This document shows, in pieces, positions 17,353 through 26,947 of a stretch of 64,000 nucleotides of DNA (position 1 is its first letter; the number at the start of each line of letters is the position of its first letter). The DNA is taken from NCBI GenBank assembly GCA_007896885.1, contig VOIU01000001.1:186001-250000 (forward strand), read 5' to 3'. The translations under genes were made by a program, and so were the position numbers. The DNA is from Bacteroidaceae bacterium HV4-6-C5C (GTDB taxonomy: Bacteria; Bacteroidota; Bacteroidia; Bacteroidales; Bacteroidaceae). The notes beneath the pieces are model-generated. The model was not told the origin of the DNA, ran no database searches, and saw only the letters and a program-made list of their open reading frames with translations.

Positions 17353-18495
17353 TTATCCTCTCTTGCCATACATCTTTTCGTAATAATGTTGGTAATCTCC
17401 ACTGGTCACTTCTTCTACCCATTCCTGGTTATTGAGGTACCATATAATTGTCTTCACGATTCCATCTTCAAACTTAGTTTCAGGATACCAGCCAAGAGCT
17501 TTGGTTATTTTCTCCGGATCAATAGCGTAACGTTGGTCATGACCTAAACGATCTTTCACAAAGGTGATTAAGTCTTCGTTTATCCAGTCAATGGCTATTT
17601 CGCCATTAGCATCTTTCGTTTTCTTCTTGAGCACTTCACGGTAATGCGGTTCCGAAGTCATCAATTGATGGATTGTTGCAATCGTCAGCTTAACAATTTC
17701 AATATTAGTCTTTTCATTGTGTCCGCCTACATTGTAAACTTCGCCTTCATTACCTTTGCGTACAACAAGGTCGATTGCTTTGCAATGATCTTCCACATAC
17801 AACCAGTCACGCACATTAGTACCATCACCATAGACCGGCAGTTTCTTACCCTCAAGGATATTCTTAATAATGAGTGGAATCAGTTTTTCCGGAAAATGAT
17901 AAGGGCCATAGTTATTTGAGCAACGGGTTATTGTCACCGGCATCTTATATGTATCGTGATAAGCCATTACCACAAAATCGGCACTGGCTTTCGATGCACT
18001 ATACGGACTGTGAGGAGCAAGCGGAGTCTCTTCCTTGAAAAAGCCTTCCGAGCCCAATGAGCCATATACCTCATCCGTTGAAACCTGATGATAACGCACA
18101 CCTTTACGCCAAGTGGGATAACCAAATTCATCCTTTCCCGTCACCCATGCACGGCGAGCAGCATCAAGCAAATTCTGCGTACCGAGGATATTGGTCTGTA
18201 AGAAGAGTTGAGGATTTTCAATGCTACGGTCAACGTGGCTTTCTGCTGCAAAATTTACTACATAATCAAACTTAAATTTAGCGAAAAGTTCATCGGCAAG
18301 TATGCGGTCACAAATATCACCTTTTACAAAGAAACAACGATCATCATCTATGTTCTTTGCAATGGTACCTAAATTTCCGGCATAAGTCAACGCATCCAAT
18401 ACCACTACTTTAATGTCATCATGTTTTGCCAAAATATATTTTATATAGTTGGCTCCAATAAATCCGGCAGCACCGGTCACAAGATATGTCTTCAT
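17353..18495 (-). CDS. rfbB: dTDP-glucose 4,6-dehydratase
   Basis: A 380-residue short-chain dehydrogenase/reductase of the extended type. It has the NAD-binding motif TGAAGFIG at residues 7-14, the catalytic STDEVYG segment, and YSASK, the Tyr-Lys pair. It converts dTDP-glucose to dTDP-4-keto-6-deoxyglucose, the branch point to dTDP-rhamnose and other deoxysugars for surface polysaccharides. It follows rfbA by 15 bases in one operon; rfbC and rfbD are not in the window, so the end sugar cannot be told here. Confidence 0.96.
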   Translation of the reverse strand: MKTYLVTGAAGFIGANYIKYILAKHDDIKVVVLDALTYAGNLGTIAKNIDDDRCFFVKGDICDRILADELFAKFKFDYVVNFAAESHVDRSIENPQLFLQTNILGTQNLLDAARRAWVTGKDEFGYPTWRKGVRYHQVSTDEVYGSLGSEGFFKEETPLAPHSPYSASKASADFVVMAYHDTYKMPVTITRCSNNYGPYHFPEKLIPLIIKNILEGKKLPVYGDGTNVRDWLYVEDHCKAIDLVVRKGNEGEVYNVGGHNEKTNIEIVKLTIATIHQLMTSEPHYREVLKKKTKDANGEIAIDWINEDLITFVKDRLGHDQRYAIDPEKITKALGWYPETKFEDGIVKTIIWYLNNQEWVEEVTSGDYQHYYEKMYGKRG

Positions 18496-18510
18496 TCTAT
18501 AATAATTAAT

Positions 18511-19383
18511 TCAACATCGAGGGGTGGCAAGTTCCATAAGATACTTACCATATTCTGTCTTTCCTAACTTTTCACCAAGCAAATGGAGCTGATTGCTATC
18601 GATCCATCCGTTACGCCAAGCTATTTCTTCAATACAAGAAACATAGAAGCCTTGACGGTTCTGTATCGTTGCCACAAAGTTCGAAGCTTCAAGCAAACTG
18701 TCACAATTACCGGTATCAAGCCATGCAAAGCCACGTCCAAAGAGTTCCACCTGCAAAGTATTCTCTTCGAGATATAACCGATTTAAATCTGTTATTTCAT
18801 ATTCTCCACGACTGGAAGGTTTTAAACTTTGCGCTTTTGCCGTCACCGTTTCATCATAAAAATACAATCCCGGAACCGCATAATTGCTTTTCGGCTGTGC
18901 CGGCTTTTCTTCAAGAGAAATAACTTTTCCCGAGTCGTCAAACTCCACAACCCCATAAGCACGGGGATCTTTTACATAATAGCCGAAAATACAAGCACCT
19001 TTTTTTATGGAAGCGGCACGACGAAGCATCGCCGAGAATCCTTGACCATAAAACATATTATCACCCAGTATTAAGCATGCCGGCTCTCCATTCAGGAAAT
19101 CAGCTCCCAACACAAAAGCCTGAGCCAAACCATTAGGGACCTCCTGTATTTTATAAGAAAAAGACATCCCCAAGTCCGTACCATCACCCAATAATTCACG
19201 AAACATCGGCAAATCACGTGGAGTAGAAATGATCAAGACTTCACGTATGCCTGCCAACATAAGCGTGGAAAGCGGATAATAAATCATCGGCTTGTCATAT
19301 ACAGGCATTATTTGTTTGGAAATGGCTTTGGATAAGGGATAAAGCCGCGTTGCACTACCTCCCGCAAGAATAATTCCTTTCAT
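18511..19383 (-). CDS. rfbA: Glucose-1-phosphate thymidylyltransferase
   Basis: A 290-residue nucleotidyltransferase with the N-terminal signature GGSATRLYPLS and the lysine-bearing ISKQIMPVYDKPMIYYP segment. It makes dTDP-glucose from dTTP and glucose 1-phosphate, supplying the next enzyme RfbB encoded 15 bases downstream. Length and motifs are those of the normal tetrameric RmlA. No clear consensus promoter box was seen in the 155 bases upstream. Confidence 0.96.
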   Translation of the reverse strand: MKGIILAGGSATRLYPLSKAISKQIMPVYDKPMIYYPLSTLMLAGIREVLIISTPRDLPMFRELLGDGTDLGMSFSYKIQEVPNGLAQAFVLGADFLNGEPACLILGDNMFYGQGFSAMLRRAASIKKGACIFGYYVKDPRAYGVVEFDDSGKVISLEEKPAQPKSNYAVPGLYFYDETVTAKAQSLKPSSRGEYEITDLNRLYLEENTLQVELFGRGFAWLDTGNCDSLLEASNFVATIQNRQGFYVSCIEEIAWRNGWIDSNQLHLLGEKLGKTEYGKYLMELATPRC

Positions 19384-19538
19384 AATTTATGCTATATGAT
19401 TAACCAAAAGAGTGGTTTAATAACTCGTTTAATCTGGTTAAAAGTGAGTTTTCCTTTTGCAAAATATAAGGTCTCCTAAATTTCTCCGGACGCAAATTTC
19501 GAAAAGAATTATGACATTACAAAATTATAAAGTGAAAA

Positions 19539-20030
19539 TCAATCAGCTAATTCAATAACTTCAAGATCTTTAAAAGTTCCATTGTCAATAACAAAGCGCA
19601 CCAATGTCCGTGTTTTGTGAAAACCCGAAATTCCGGCAGCCCCGGGATTAATATGGAGCATACCAAGCGTTTTGTCATATTTCACTTTCAAAATATGAGA
19701 ATGTCCGCTAATAAACAATTTAGGAGGATTAACCATTATGCTCCCACGAATGGAAGAGTCATAATTACCGGGATATCCTCCGATATGTTTAATTAACACC
19801 TCGGCACCATCAACCGTAAACCTGTTGACTTGGGGATAAAGTTGACGGATATTTTGTCCGTCAATATTCCCATACACAGCTCTAAAAGTACGGAATTCCG
19901 CCAGTTTAGCAGCCACCTCCAAAGAACCGATGTCTCCGGCATGCCATATTTCATCGCAAGATTCGAAATAATGAAGATATTTCTCATCCCAATAACCATG
20001 AGTATCGGACAACAAACCTATTTTCGTCAT
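19539..20030 (-). CDS. YfcE/MJ0936-type metallophosphoesterase
   Basis: A 163-residue soluble phosphoesterase with DTHG (residues 8-11), AGDIGS, GNID and GHSH, the full two-metal set of the YfcE family. Family members hydrolyse phosphodiesters or cyclic nucleotides in vitro, and the physiological substrate is usually unknown. It is divergent from ppk with only 55 bases between starts, and the two promoters nearly touch. Confidence 0.9.
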   Translation of the reverse strand: MTKIGLLSDTHGYWDEKYLHYFESCDEIWHAGDIGSLEVAAKLAEFRTFRAVYGNIDGQNIRQLYPQVNRFTVDGAEVLIKHIGGYPGNYDSSIRGSIMVNPPKLFISGHSHILKVKYDKTLGMLHINPGAAGISGFHKTRTLVRFVIDNGTFKDLEVIELAD

Positions 20031-20049
20031 TTTCTTTTGTTTATCTACG

Positions 20050-20067
20050 CAAAGGTAAGTATATTTG
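20050..20067. promoter_or_regulatory. Back-to-back promoters of yfcE-like gene and ppk
   Basis: Minus-strand TACCTTTG (20050-20057) drives the phosphoesterase and plus-strand TATATTTG (20060-20067) drives ppk. The two -7 boxes are 2 bases apart on opposite strands, so polymerase can hardly occupy both at once. Confidence 0.55.
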
Positions 20068-20085
20068 GGAAAATCTTAATACGGC

Positions 20086-22161
20086 ATGGAAAACCAATAT
20101 CGATATTTTAAGCGAGACATAAGTTGGTTATCGTTCAACTACCGGGTATTGATGGAATCGGAAGATGATACGTTGCCACTATGTGAGCGTATTAATTTTA
20201 TGTCTATTTACTCATCAAATCTTGAAGAGTTCTATAAAATACGTGTGGCCGATCATAAAGCCATTGTAAACGGAGCAGCACGCAATGATGACGAAACACT
20301 GATCTCCGCCACTGAATTACTCGACGAAATAAACCGGGAAGTAAACAGGCAACTTGGAGAACGTATCAGAATATATGAACAAAGTATTATACCTGCACTC
20401 CGACAACAACACATTATTTTCTATCAGGATGAGAAAGTCATTCCGGAACATTTCGATTTTGTAAGACGTTTTTTTAGAGAAGAAATTTTTCCATTCTTGC
20501 AACCCGTTCCTGTTGCAAAAGACCGGATAGTATCATTTCTTAGGGATAACCGTTTATATCTGGCAGTACGCCTTTCTTTAAAAGAAGTCACAGCACCATC
20601 TTCACCCGATAGTATACAACATTTTGTAATAAAGCTACCTTATAGTAAAGTTCCGCGCTTTATTGAGCTTCCTCAAATAGGTGACAACCGATATATCATG
20701 TATATCGAAGATATTATCAAGGCAAACATCGACAACATCTTTCCAGGATACGATATTGATTGCAGCTATTGCATTAAAATTTCCAGAGATGCCGATATCT
20801 TAATTGATGATTCGGCCAATACATCTGAAATTATAGAACAGGTAAAAACTAAAATTAAAAAAAGAAAGATAGGAGCTGTCTGTCGCTTTGTATACGACCG
20901 GTTTATGCCGATTGACTTTTTAAAATATTTAATGGATGCTTTTCATATTGAAGAAAATGAATTAGTCCCTGGTGACAGGCATCTCAACCTCGAAGATCTT
21001 CGTAAATTACCCGAATTGATGAAAGAGGCACTTCCGGTAAAAGAGATGGAACCGATGAGACTGTCTTTTCTTAATGAGCAAGAATCTATTTTCCGATACG
21101 TAGAAAAGAAGGATTTACTCTTACATTACCCTTATCATTCCTTTGAGCATTTTATCCATTTCTTATATGAAGCCGTACATGATCCCGACGTATCGGAAAT
21201 TATGATTACACAATATCGGGTGGCAGAAAATTCGGCTGTAATTAATACGCTTATTGCAGCAGCTCAAAATGGGAAAAAGGTCACGGTATTCGTTGAATTA
21301 AAAGCACGTTTCGACGAGGAGAATAACCTTTCCACAGCCACTATGATGGAGTCTTCGGGCATTAACATCATATATAGTATTCCAAAGCTAAAAGTACATG
21401 CGAAAGTTGCTCTCATCTTACGTAATGACATATATAACGAAGAAGAAAAAGGATACGCATACATCAGTACGGGTAATTTCAACGAAGAGACAGCCACACT
21501 GTATGCGGACTGTGGATTGTTCACTTGCAATACAGAAATCGTCAGCGACCTACATAATTTATTTTTAACTTTACAAGGAAAAAAAGATACCAATTTCAAA
21601 CGTCTTTTAGTTGCCAGATTTAATCTAATCCCCGAATTGAACAGACTTATTGACCATGAAATAGAACTGGTAAAAAAAAGGAAAAAGGGTCGGATTATTC
21701 TTAAGATGAATGCCCTTCAAGATACCGAAATGATCGCTCGTCTATACGAAGCATCACAGGCAGGTGTGGAAATCGACTTGATAGTACGGGGTATTTGCTG
21801 TCTCATCCCGGGACAAAATTATAGTCGGAACATACGCATTACACGCATAGTAGATTCTTATTTGGAACATGCCAGAATCTGGTATTTTGGGAATAATGAA
21901 AATCCGCTACTGTTTTTAGGCTCACCCGACTGGATGCGTCGCAATCTTTATCGGCGTATAGAAGCCATAACACCGGTACTCGACCACGACTTAAAGCAAG
22001 AGCTTATTGACATGCTCCACATCCAACTCTCCGATAAACGAAAAGCGTGTTTTGTAGATGATCAACTACGGAATTGCTGGAAATCTCCTACCCCTCAAAA
22101 AGAGAAAATACGCGCTCAATATGCCTTTTATGATTACCTCAAAAGAAAGAACGAGCCATAA
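20086..22161 (+). CDS. ppk1: Polyphosphate kinase 1
   Basis: A 691-residue enzyme that reversibly makes inorganic polyphosphate from ATP. The N-terminal domain opens with RDISWLSFNYRVL and SNLEEFYKIRV, typical of PPK1. The autophosphorylated histidine is His438 (KLKVHAK) and the second essential histidine His595 (YLEHARI), close to His435 and His592 of the E. coli enzyme. Full length is normal. It serves phosphate storage and stress responses. It has its own promoter and converges with the CCA-adding enzyme gene. Confidence 0.97.
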   Translation: MENQYRYFKRDISWLSFNYRVLMESEDDTLPLCERINFMSIYSSNLEEFYKIRVADHKAIVNGAARNDDETLISATELLDEINREVNRQLGERIRIYEQSIIPALRQQHIIFYQDEKVIPEHFDFVRRFFREEIFPFLQPVPVAKDRIVSFLRDNRLYLAVRLSLKEVTAPSSPDSIQHFVIKLPYSKVPRFIELPQIGDNRYIMYIEDIIKANIDNIFPGYDIDCSYCIKISRDADILIDDSANTSEIIEQVKTKIKKRKIGAVCRFVYDRFMPIDFLKYLMDAFHIEENELVPGDRHLNLEDLRKLPELMKEALPVKEMEPMRLSFLNEQESIFRYVEKKDLLLHYPYHSFEHFIHFLYEAVHDPDVSEIMITQYRVAENSAVINTLIAAAQNGKKVTVFVELKARFDEENNLSTATMMESSGINIIYSIPKLKVHAKVALILRNDIYNEEEKGYAYISTGNFNEETATLYADCGLFTCNTEIVSDLHNLFLTLQGKKDTNFKRLLVARFNLIPELNRLIDHEIELVKKRKKGRIILKMNALQDTEMIARLYEASQAGVEIDLIVRGICCLIPGQNYSRNIRITRIVDSYLEHARIWYFGNNENPLLFLGSPDWMRRNLYRRIEAITPVLDHDLKQELIDMLHIQLSDKRKACFVDDQLRNCWKSPTPQKEKIRAQYAFYDYLKRKNEP

Positions 22162-22206
22162 GCCTACGCACTGCTAAATCACCAGAGAGTGAATTAGGCT
22201 TTTTTC
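22160..22206 (+). terminator. Terminator between ppk1 and the CCA-adding enzyme gene
   Basis: AAGCCTA (22160-22166) pairs with TAGGCTT (22195-22201), helped by inner CACT/AGTG, and is followed by a T-run. It overlaps the stop codons of both convergent genes. Confidence 0.5.
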
Positions 22207-23627
22207 GAAAGTCCCATTTTTTTTGCACGCTCAATCATAAAGGCATACGCAGCCTCATATTCATTGGGAATAATACCATCAAGTATCGCATCCTTTATAG
22301 CGCTCTTCAATGCCCCAACCTTCTGACAAGGCTGAAGATTAAACGTCTTCATTATTTCTTCCCCACTAACGGGAGGTTGAAAGTTACGAATACGGTCGCG
22401 CTCTTCTAAATCTTTCAGTTTCTGGCGTACTAATTGAAAGTTTTGCAGGAACCGTTGTTTGCGCTCTAAGTTTTTGGAAGTAATATCAGCCTCACAAAGT
22501 ATCATAAGATCGTCAATAGAATCACCGGCTTCAAAGAGAAGGCGCCGTACAGCAGAATCTGTAACCACATCATCCGCTATGACAATGGGGCGCATGTGTA
22601 AGCTCACCAGCTTTTGCACATATTTCATCTTCTCATTCATTGGTAACTTCATTTTGCGAAACATATCGCCCACCATCTTCTCTCCCACAAAATTATGATT
22701 GTGGAATGTCCAACCAATACGTGGCTCCCAACGCTTGGTGACCGGCTTAGCTATATCGTGTAAAAGTGCAGCCCATCTCAGCCATAAATTATCAGTAACC
22801 TTACTTATGTTATCCAATACCTGAAGGGTGTGATAGAAATTATCTTTATGGGCTTTGCCGTTTTTAGTTTCAACTCCTTGCAATGCCACTAGTTCGGGAA
22901 AGATCAAAGCCAGAAGCCCGGAGCGATCTAAATCGATAAAACCTTTCGAAGGAATGGGAGACAATAATATCTTATTCAATTCATCGGCAATGCGTTCTTT
23001 CGAAATGATAGATATACGTTCCTTATTCCTGCACAAAGATTCAAAAGTATCATCATCTATATAGAAATTCAATTGTGCAGCAAAGCGAATGCAACGCATC
23101 ATTCTTAAAGGATCATCGCTAAACGTTACATCCGGATCAAGAGGAGTGCGAATTATTTTATCTTTTAAATCCTGTATCCCGTTAAACGGATCGACTAATT
23201 CTCCAAAACGTTTCTTATTGAGGCATATCGCAAGTGCATTTATTGTGAAGTCGCGTCTGTTCTGATCATCCTCCAAAGTTCCATCTTCAACAGCCGGTTT
23301 ACGTGAGTCATGTTGATACGACTCTTTACGCGCACCAACAAATTCGACTTCAAGATCATGATATTTAAGTTGGGCTGTACCAAAATTCTTAAAAATAGAA
23401 ATATGTGTTCCTTTTCCCAACCGATTGGCTAATGCCTGAGCCATCTGAATTCCACTGCCGACAACTACAACGTCAATATCGTTAGAAGGCCGTTGAAGAA
23501 ATATATCCCGCACATACCCTCCTACAATATAACATTCCACTCCAAGCATATCTGCTGTTTCAGAAATTTGCTTAAAGATATCAGCTTTTAAATGCTGCTT
23601 TAATTCCGCAGTTGTCAATTCTACCAT
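22194..23627 (-). CDS. CCA-adding / poly(A)-polymerase-family tRNA nucleotidyltransferase with HD domain
   Basis: The start is taken as the ATG at 23627; the frame extends two codons to a TTG at 23633. About 477 residues. A class II nucleotidyltransferase head carries GGYVRD, the metal-binding DIDVVVVG, and RRDFTINALA; the neck follows, then an HD domain (LLHDIAKP near residue 290). It adds or repairs the 3' CCA of tRNAs. This is an essential job here, since the tRNA-Arg gene in this window does not encode CCA. Poly(A) polymerase is the alternative, but the HD-fused form is usually a CCA enzyme. Confidence 0.9.
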   Translation of the reverse strand: MVELTTAELKQHLKADIFKQISETADMLGVECYIVGGYVRDIFLQRPSNDIDVVVVGSGIQMAQALANRLGKGTHISIFKNFGTAQLKYHDLEVEFVGARKESYQHDSRKPAVEDGTLEDDQNRRDFTINALAICLNKKRFGELVDPFNGIQDLKDKIIRTPLDPDVTFSDDPLRMMRCIRFAAQLNFYIDDDTFESLCRNKERISIISKERIADELNKILLSPIPSKGFIDLDRSGLLALIFPELVALQGVETKNGKAHKDNFYHTLQVLDNISKVTDNLWLRWAALLHDIAKPVTKRWEPRIGWTFHNHNFVGEKMVGDMFRKMKLPMNEKMKYVQKLVSLHMRPIVIADDVVTDSAVRRLLFEAGDSIDDLMILCEADITSKNLERKQRFLQNFQLVRQKLKDLEERDRIRNFQPPVSGEEIMKTFNLQPCQKVGALKSAIKDAILDGIIPNEYEAAYAFMIERAKKMGLSKKA

Positions 23628-23761
23628 ATACAAAAATACAAAGAAATAAGTAATAAAAGGAAGTCCGGATGCAAAGATTTCAAACTACGCAAAGTCAACG
23701 GAATCAGTACTTTTTTCATTTACTTAAAAAAATGAGGGTGCAAAGATATAGATATTATTTA

Positions 23762-23769
23762 TAATTTTG
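23762..23769 (+). promoter_or_regulatory. -7 promoter box of the lipoprotein gene
   Basis: TAATTTTG fits TAnnTTTG, 23 bases before the ATG at 23793. Confidence 0.5.
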
Positions 23770-23792
23770 CGTGGTTATATAAAAGAGATGTT

Positions 23793-24623
23793 ATGAGAAA
23801 AATACTTTTTATGGTTTGTTTTTGCAGCTTATTCATGAGTTGCGATGATGTAGAAAAGAAAGGGAATGAAAGACTTGGGATGGCTCAATACGCCTTTAAA
23901 AAAGGAGACTACAACGAAGCAAAGTTGCAGATAGATAGCATCAAAATACTCTATCCCAAGGCATTTAAAGCCCGCAAGGAAGGTATAAAACTATTGCAGC
24001 AAGTTGAATTGAAAGAACAGGAAAAGAGCTTAGTTTACCTAGACAGTATATTACAGCAGAAAAAGAAAGAATTCGAGCAAATATCCAAATCATTTGCATT
24101 CGAAAAAAATGCAGAATACCAAAGTCTCGGAAATTACTTCTATCCCACTCAAACTGTCGAGAGAAATTTGCATCGTTCTTTTCTCAGATTCCAAGTCAGC
24201 GAGAAAGGCATTATGAGTATGACTTCTATTTACTGCGGTGGTCGTAACATTCATCATGTAGCTATAAAAGTGACTACTACAGACGGGAGCTTTGCTCAAA
24301 CACCTTCATCAAAGGACATTTACGAGACTAGCAACCTTGGTGAGAAAGTAGAAAAAGCCGACTATAAAAAAGGAGAAGATGGTGGAGTTATAGATTTTAT
24401 CTATTTAAACAAAGAAAAAAGCATCCTTATTGACTTTATAGGTGACAGAAAATACTCCATAAAAATGCAGTCAGAAGATATTCATGCATTAATTAATATC
24501 TATGAATTGGCTCAAAATCTATCTGCTATTTTAAAAATAGAAAAAGAGACAGATGAAGCTCATTTAAAGATCAAATTTATTAATAAAAAAATAGAATTTG
24601 ATAAATCTAAAAGCAAGCAATAA
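23793..24623 (+). CDS. Lipoprotein of unknown function with TPR-like N-terminus
   Basis: I do not recognise this 276-residue protein. It has a lipoprotein signal (FMVCFCSLFMSC, lipidated Cys near residue 17), then a helical stretch resembling one tetratricopeptide repeat (AQYAFKKGDYNEAKLQIDSI, residues about 29-48), a coiled-coil-like region to about 105, and a beta-rich C-terminal part ending in a lysine-rich tail. Single gene with its own promoter. The role is unknown; an envelope scaffold is only a guess. Confidence 0.75.
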   Translation: MRKILFMVCFCSLFMSCDDVEKKGNERLGMAQYAFKKGDYNEAKLQIDSIKILYPKAFKARKEGIKLLQQVELKEQEKSLVYLDSILQQKKKEFEQISKSFAFEKNAEYQSLGNYFYPTQTVERNLHRSFLRFQVSEKGIMSMTSIYCGGRNIHHVAIKVTTTDGSFAQTPSSKDIYETSNLGEKVEKADYKKGEDGGVIDFIYLNKEKSILIDFIGDRKYSIKMQSEDIHALINIYELAQNLSAILKIEKETDEAHLKIKFINKKIEFDKSKSKQ

Positions 24624-24814
24624 AATATCATAAAGTAAGACGAATAAACATTAAAAACATTTTAATAACAATATAAAACTCAAATAATCTATAAAAGCAG
24701 AAGTACATTTTTAAAACTGCAAAGAGACTTTAAACATCCTAATCTATTATTTGATTAATTAAGATTCTAAATAGAGGAAAACCTTGGATAATCAATAAAT
24801 ATAAGCATTTTTTA

Positions 24815-24822
24815 TATCTTTG
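24815..24822 (+). promoter_or_regulatory. -7 promoter box of the HAD-DUF3667 gene
   Basis: TATCTTTG fits TAnnTTTG, 14 bases before the ATG at 24837. Confidence 0.5.
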
Positions 24823-24836
24823 CCACAAAAAATGCT

Positions 24837-26807
24837 ATGCGTGGTTATTCTGCTTATCTCTTCGACTTTGATTATACTTTAGCCGATTCTTCAAAAGGTA
24901 TATTGACGTGTTTTAGGAATGTACTTACTCGCAATGGATTTATAGATGTCAGCGACGAAGACATTAAGCGCACTATAGGCAAAACTTTACAAGACTCATT
25001 TAGCATCCTTACAGGGGTATCTGACAAAGATCAATTGGAAATATTCCGAAAAGAGTACGTTAAAGAAGCTGATACATACATGACCGCAAATACCATTTTG
25101 TTTCTCGAAACAAAATCTGTATTGCGGGCTTTGAAAGATGCAGGTGCTTATATAGGCATTATTTCGACTAAATATAGATATAGAATAAAGGAGCTTCTCG
25201 ACCAGCATCTACCGAGTGATTATTTCAACATCATTATTGGAGGAGAAGATGTATTGGAAGCCAAACCTTCACCCGAAGGACTATTATTAGCTATAAAACA
25301 GTTAGATATCCCGAAAGAAGAAGTTTTGTACATTGGAGACAGCACAATAGATGCGGAAACTGCTGAAGCTGCAGGAGTTGATTTTGCAGGAGTCTTACAT
25401 GGTGTTACAACAGCAGAGCAACTTCGAGAGTATCCCCATGTGAAAATAATGAATACCTTGGAGGATCTATTTGATTATCAAAACCCTGCCACGCTCGAAG
25501 ATAAGCATAAAGATAAAAAGACAAAAGACTCTCCAACTCCCCAAAAAGCAAGGAAGCGATTATTAAAAACAATAGCATTGGCCTTGACCGGACTACTTGG
25601 CGTATCAGAACTCATCGTATCAGGAACATGTGCTTTTCTTATAATCTTCTTGCTCATACTATTATTTAATGTACGACCATCTGACGTTTCAATATTCCTA
25701 AAAAGATTCACTCCCGGATCAATCAACACAATCGAAAGTTATATACGACTTTTTCACTTCAAACAGATAAGGGGACATTCCACACACTCGATAGGACAAG
25801 AAGTGATTACCTGTTTAAATTGTAATAACACCTATACAGGAAATTATTGCAATAAGTGCGGACAAGGCAAAGAGGTCACCAGACTTTCATTCCGCCATGG
25901 ACTTAAAAACATCGCCGGAGGATTAAGCCACATGGAGCATGGCTTTTGGGGTACATTAATGGAGTTGCTATATCGCCCCGGATACATGATAAATGACTTC
26001 ATTAAAGGGAAAAGAGTACACCATCTCGGTCCCTTCCACGCTTTATTCCTTCTTGCTGCAATCTATATTTTATTAGTTAAATTCGTTGATCCGAATGCAC
26101 TGGCTCACGAAGATGCAAATGAAAATCAGACAGAACAAATAACAACTGTACGCAATCAACTACAACAACGACTGGACACCACCAAGAATGTACAACAAAA
26201 AGCCGCAATTATGCAGCTCCAAAAATACTTGAATACAACTGAGTCCAGCTCAAAGAGTATTGATAAAAAAGACACGGTAGAAGTTAAAAGTGGAAATACA
26301 ATAGAAGATCTTGCCGAAAACCAAGGCAAAGTTTACGAGCGCATTAGCCAGAAATTGAGTCATATTCCATTCTTTCAAAAAGTATGGGATCTATTACACC
26401 ACTGGGCACATGGAAATAAAGCTGCAAGCATCATTGTAACATTGCCTCTATTTGCATTAGCTACACGAATGGCATTTCGTAAACGGGTATATCTGCCCAA
26501 TTTGAATACCACAGAGCACCTGTTCATACAAGCCTATATTGCTTCGCAAATATTATTAATAAGCTGCATTTATTTCCCCTTTAACGGAAAAGCCCAACTA
26601 AATGAGCTGTACGATATACCTTATTGGTTGATATTCATTATTTTTTGGTGGGATTATAAGCAGCTTTTCCGAAGCACATGGACAAAAAGTTTTATCCGTA
26701 CAATCTTGATGTTTTGGTATAGTTTACTCATCATTATCTTACTTGCCACCGTCTTAATTGCAATTATCATTGGCGGACTGTTTTTATTAAAAGCATTTGG
26801 ATTCTAG
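24837..26807 (+). CDS. HAD phosphatase fused to DUF3667 membrane protein
   Basis: A 656-residue fusion. Residues about 1-210 form a HAD phosphatase of the phosphoglycolate-phosphatase type: FDFDYTLADS (nucleophile Asp near 9), IISTKY, KPSPEG and GDSTIDAETA are all present. A hydrophobic pair of segments (about 240-285) follows. Next is a zinc ribbon with Cys326, Cys329, Cys338 and Cys341 and then the DUF3667 signature (FRHGLKNIAGGLSHMEHGFWGTL and YRPG) and several membrane helices to the end. The two parts are in one uninterrupted frame. It could be a membrane-tethered phosphatase acting on a lipid-linked or transported substrate; that is inference. Confidence 0.82.
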   Translation: MRGYSAYLFDFDYTLADSSKGILTCFRNVLTRNGFIDVSDEDIKRTIGKTLQDSFSILTGVSDKDQLEIFRKEYVKEADTYMTANTILFLETKSVLRALKDAGAYIGIISTKYRYRIKELLDQHLPSDYFNIIIGGEDVLEAKPSPEGLLLAIKQLDIPKEEVLYIGDSTIDAETAEAAGVDFAGVLHGVTTAEQLREYPHVKIMNTLEDLFDYQNPATLEDKHKDKKTKDSPTPQKARKRLLKTIALALTGLLGVSELIVSGTCAFLIIFLLILLFNVRPSDVSIFLKRFTPGSINTIESYIRLFHFKQIRGHSTHSIGQEVITCLNCNNTYTGNYCNKCGQGKEVTRLSFRHGLKNIAGGLSHMEHGFWGTLMELLYRPGYMINDFIKGKRVHHLGPFHALFLLAAIYILLVKFVDPNALAHEDANENQTEQITTVRNQLQQRLDTTKNVQQKAAIMQLQKYLNTTESSSKSIDKKDTVEVKSGNTIEDLAENQGKVYERISQKLSHIPFFQKVWDLLHHWAHGNKAASIIVTLPLFALATRMAFRKRVYLPNLNTTEHLFIQAYIASQILLISCIYFPFNGKAQLNELYDIPYWLIFIIFWWDYKQLFRSTWTKSFIRTILMFWYSLLIIILLATVLIAIIIGGLFLLKAFGF

Positions 26808-26825
26808 TAAAAAAACGAAAAGACA

Positions 26826-26857
26826 TTTGCTCATTCGGAACAAAAAAGATATCTTTG
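26826..26857 (+). promoter_or_regulatory. Full Bacteroides promoter of rplU-rpmA
   Basis: -33 TTTG at 26826-26829 and -7 TATCTTTG at 26850-26857 are separated by 20 bases, the consensus spacing. Transcription should start near 26864, leaving a leader of about 84 bases. Confidence 0.7.
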
Positions 26858-26869
26858 TGCCCAATTATT

Positions 26870-26947
26870 CCGAAACGGGTTTAACAAAGAGATTTCTAAG
26901 TGATTAGGAGCCACCCGACGGAGCTAACTTATACATTATTATAAGAG
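26870..26947 (+). promoter_or_regulatory. Possible structured leader of rplU
   Basis: The rplU leader contains CGGGT (26876-26880) pairing with ACCCG (26913-26917) around a purine-rich 32-base loop. Ribosomal-protein leaders are often autoregulatory; this one is only a candidate. Confidence 0.3.

Noticed and set aside
23631..23638. TATTTTTG as a promoter of the CCA-adding enzyme gene
   Set aside because: Matches TAnnTTTG on the minus strand, but transcription would start at or inside the first codons of the ATG at 23627, so it is unlikely to be the main promoter.
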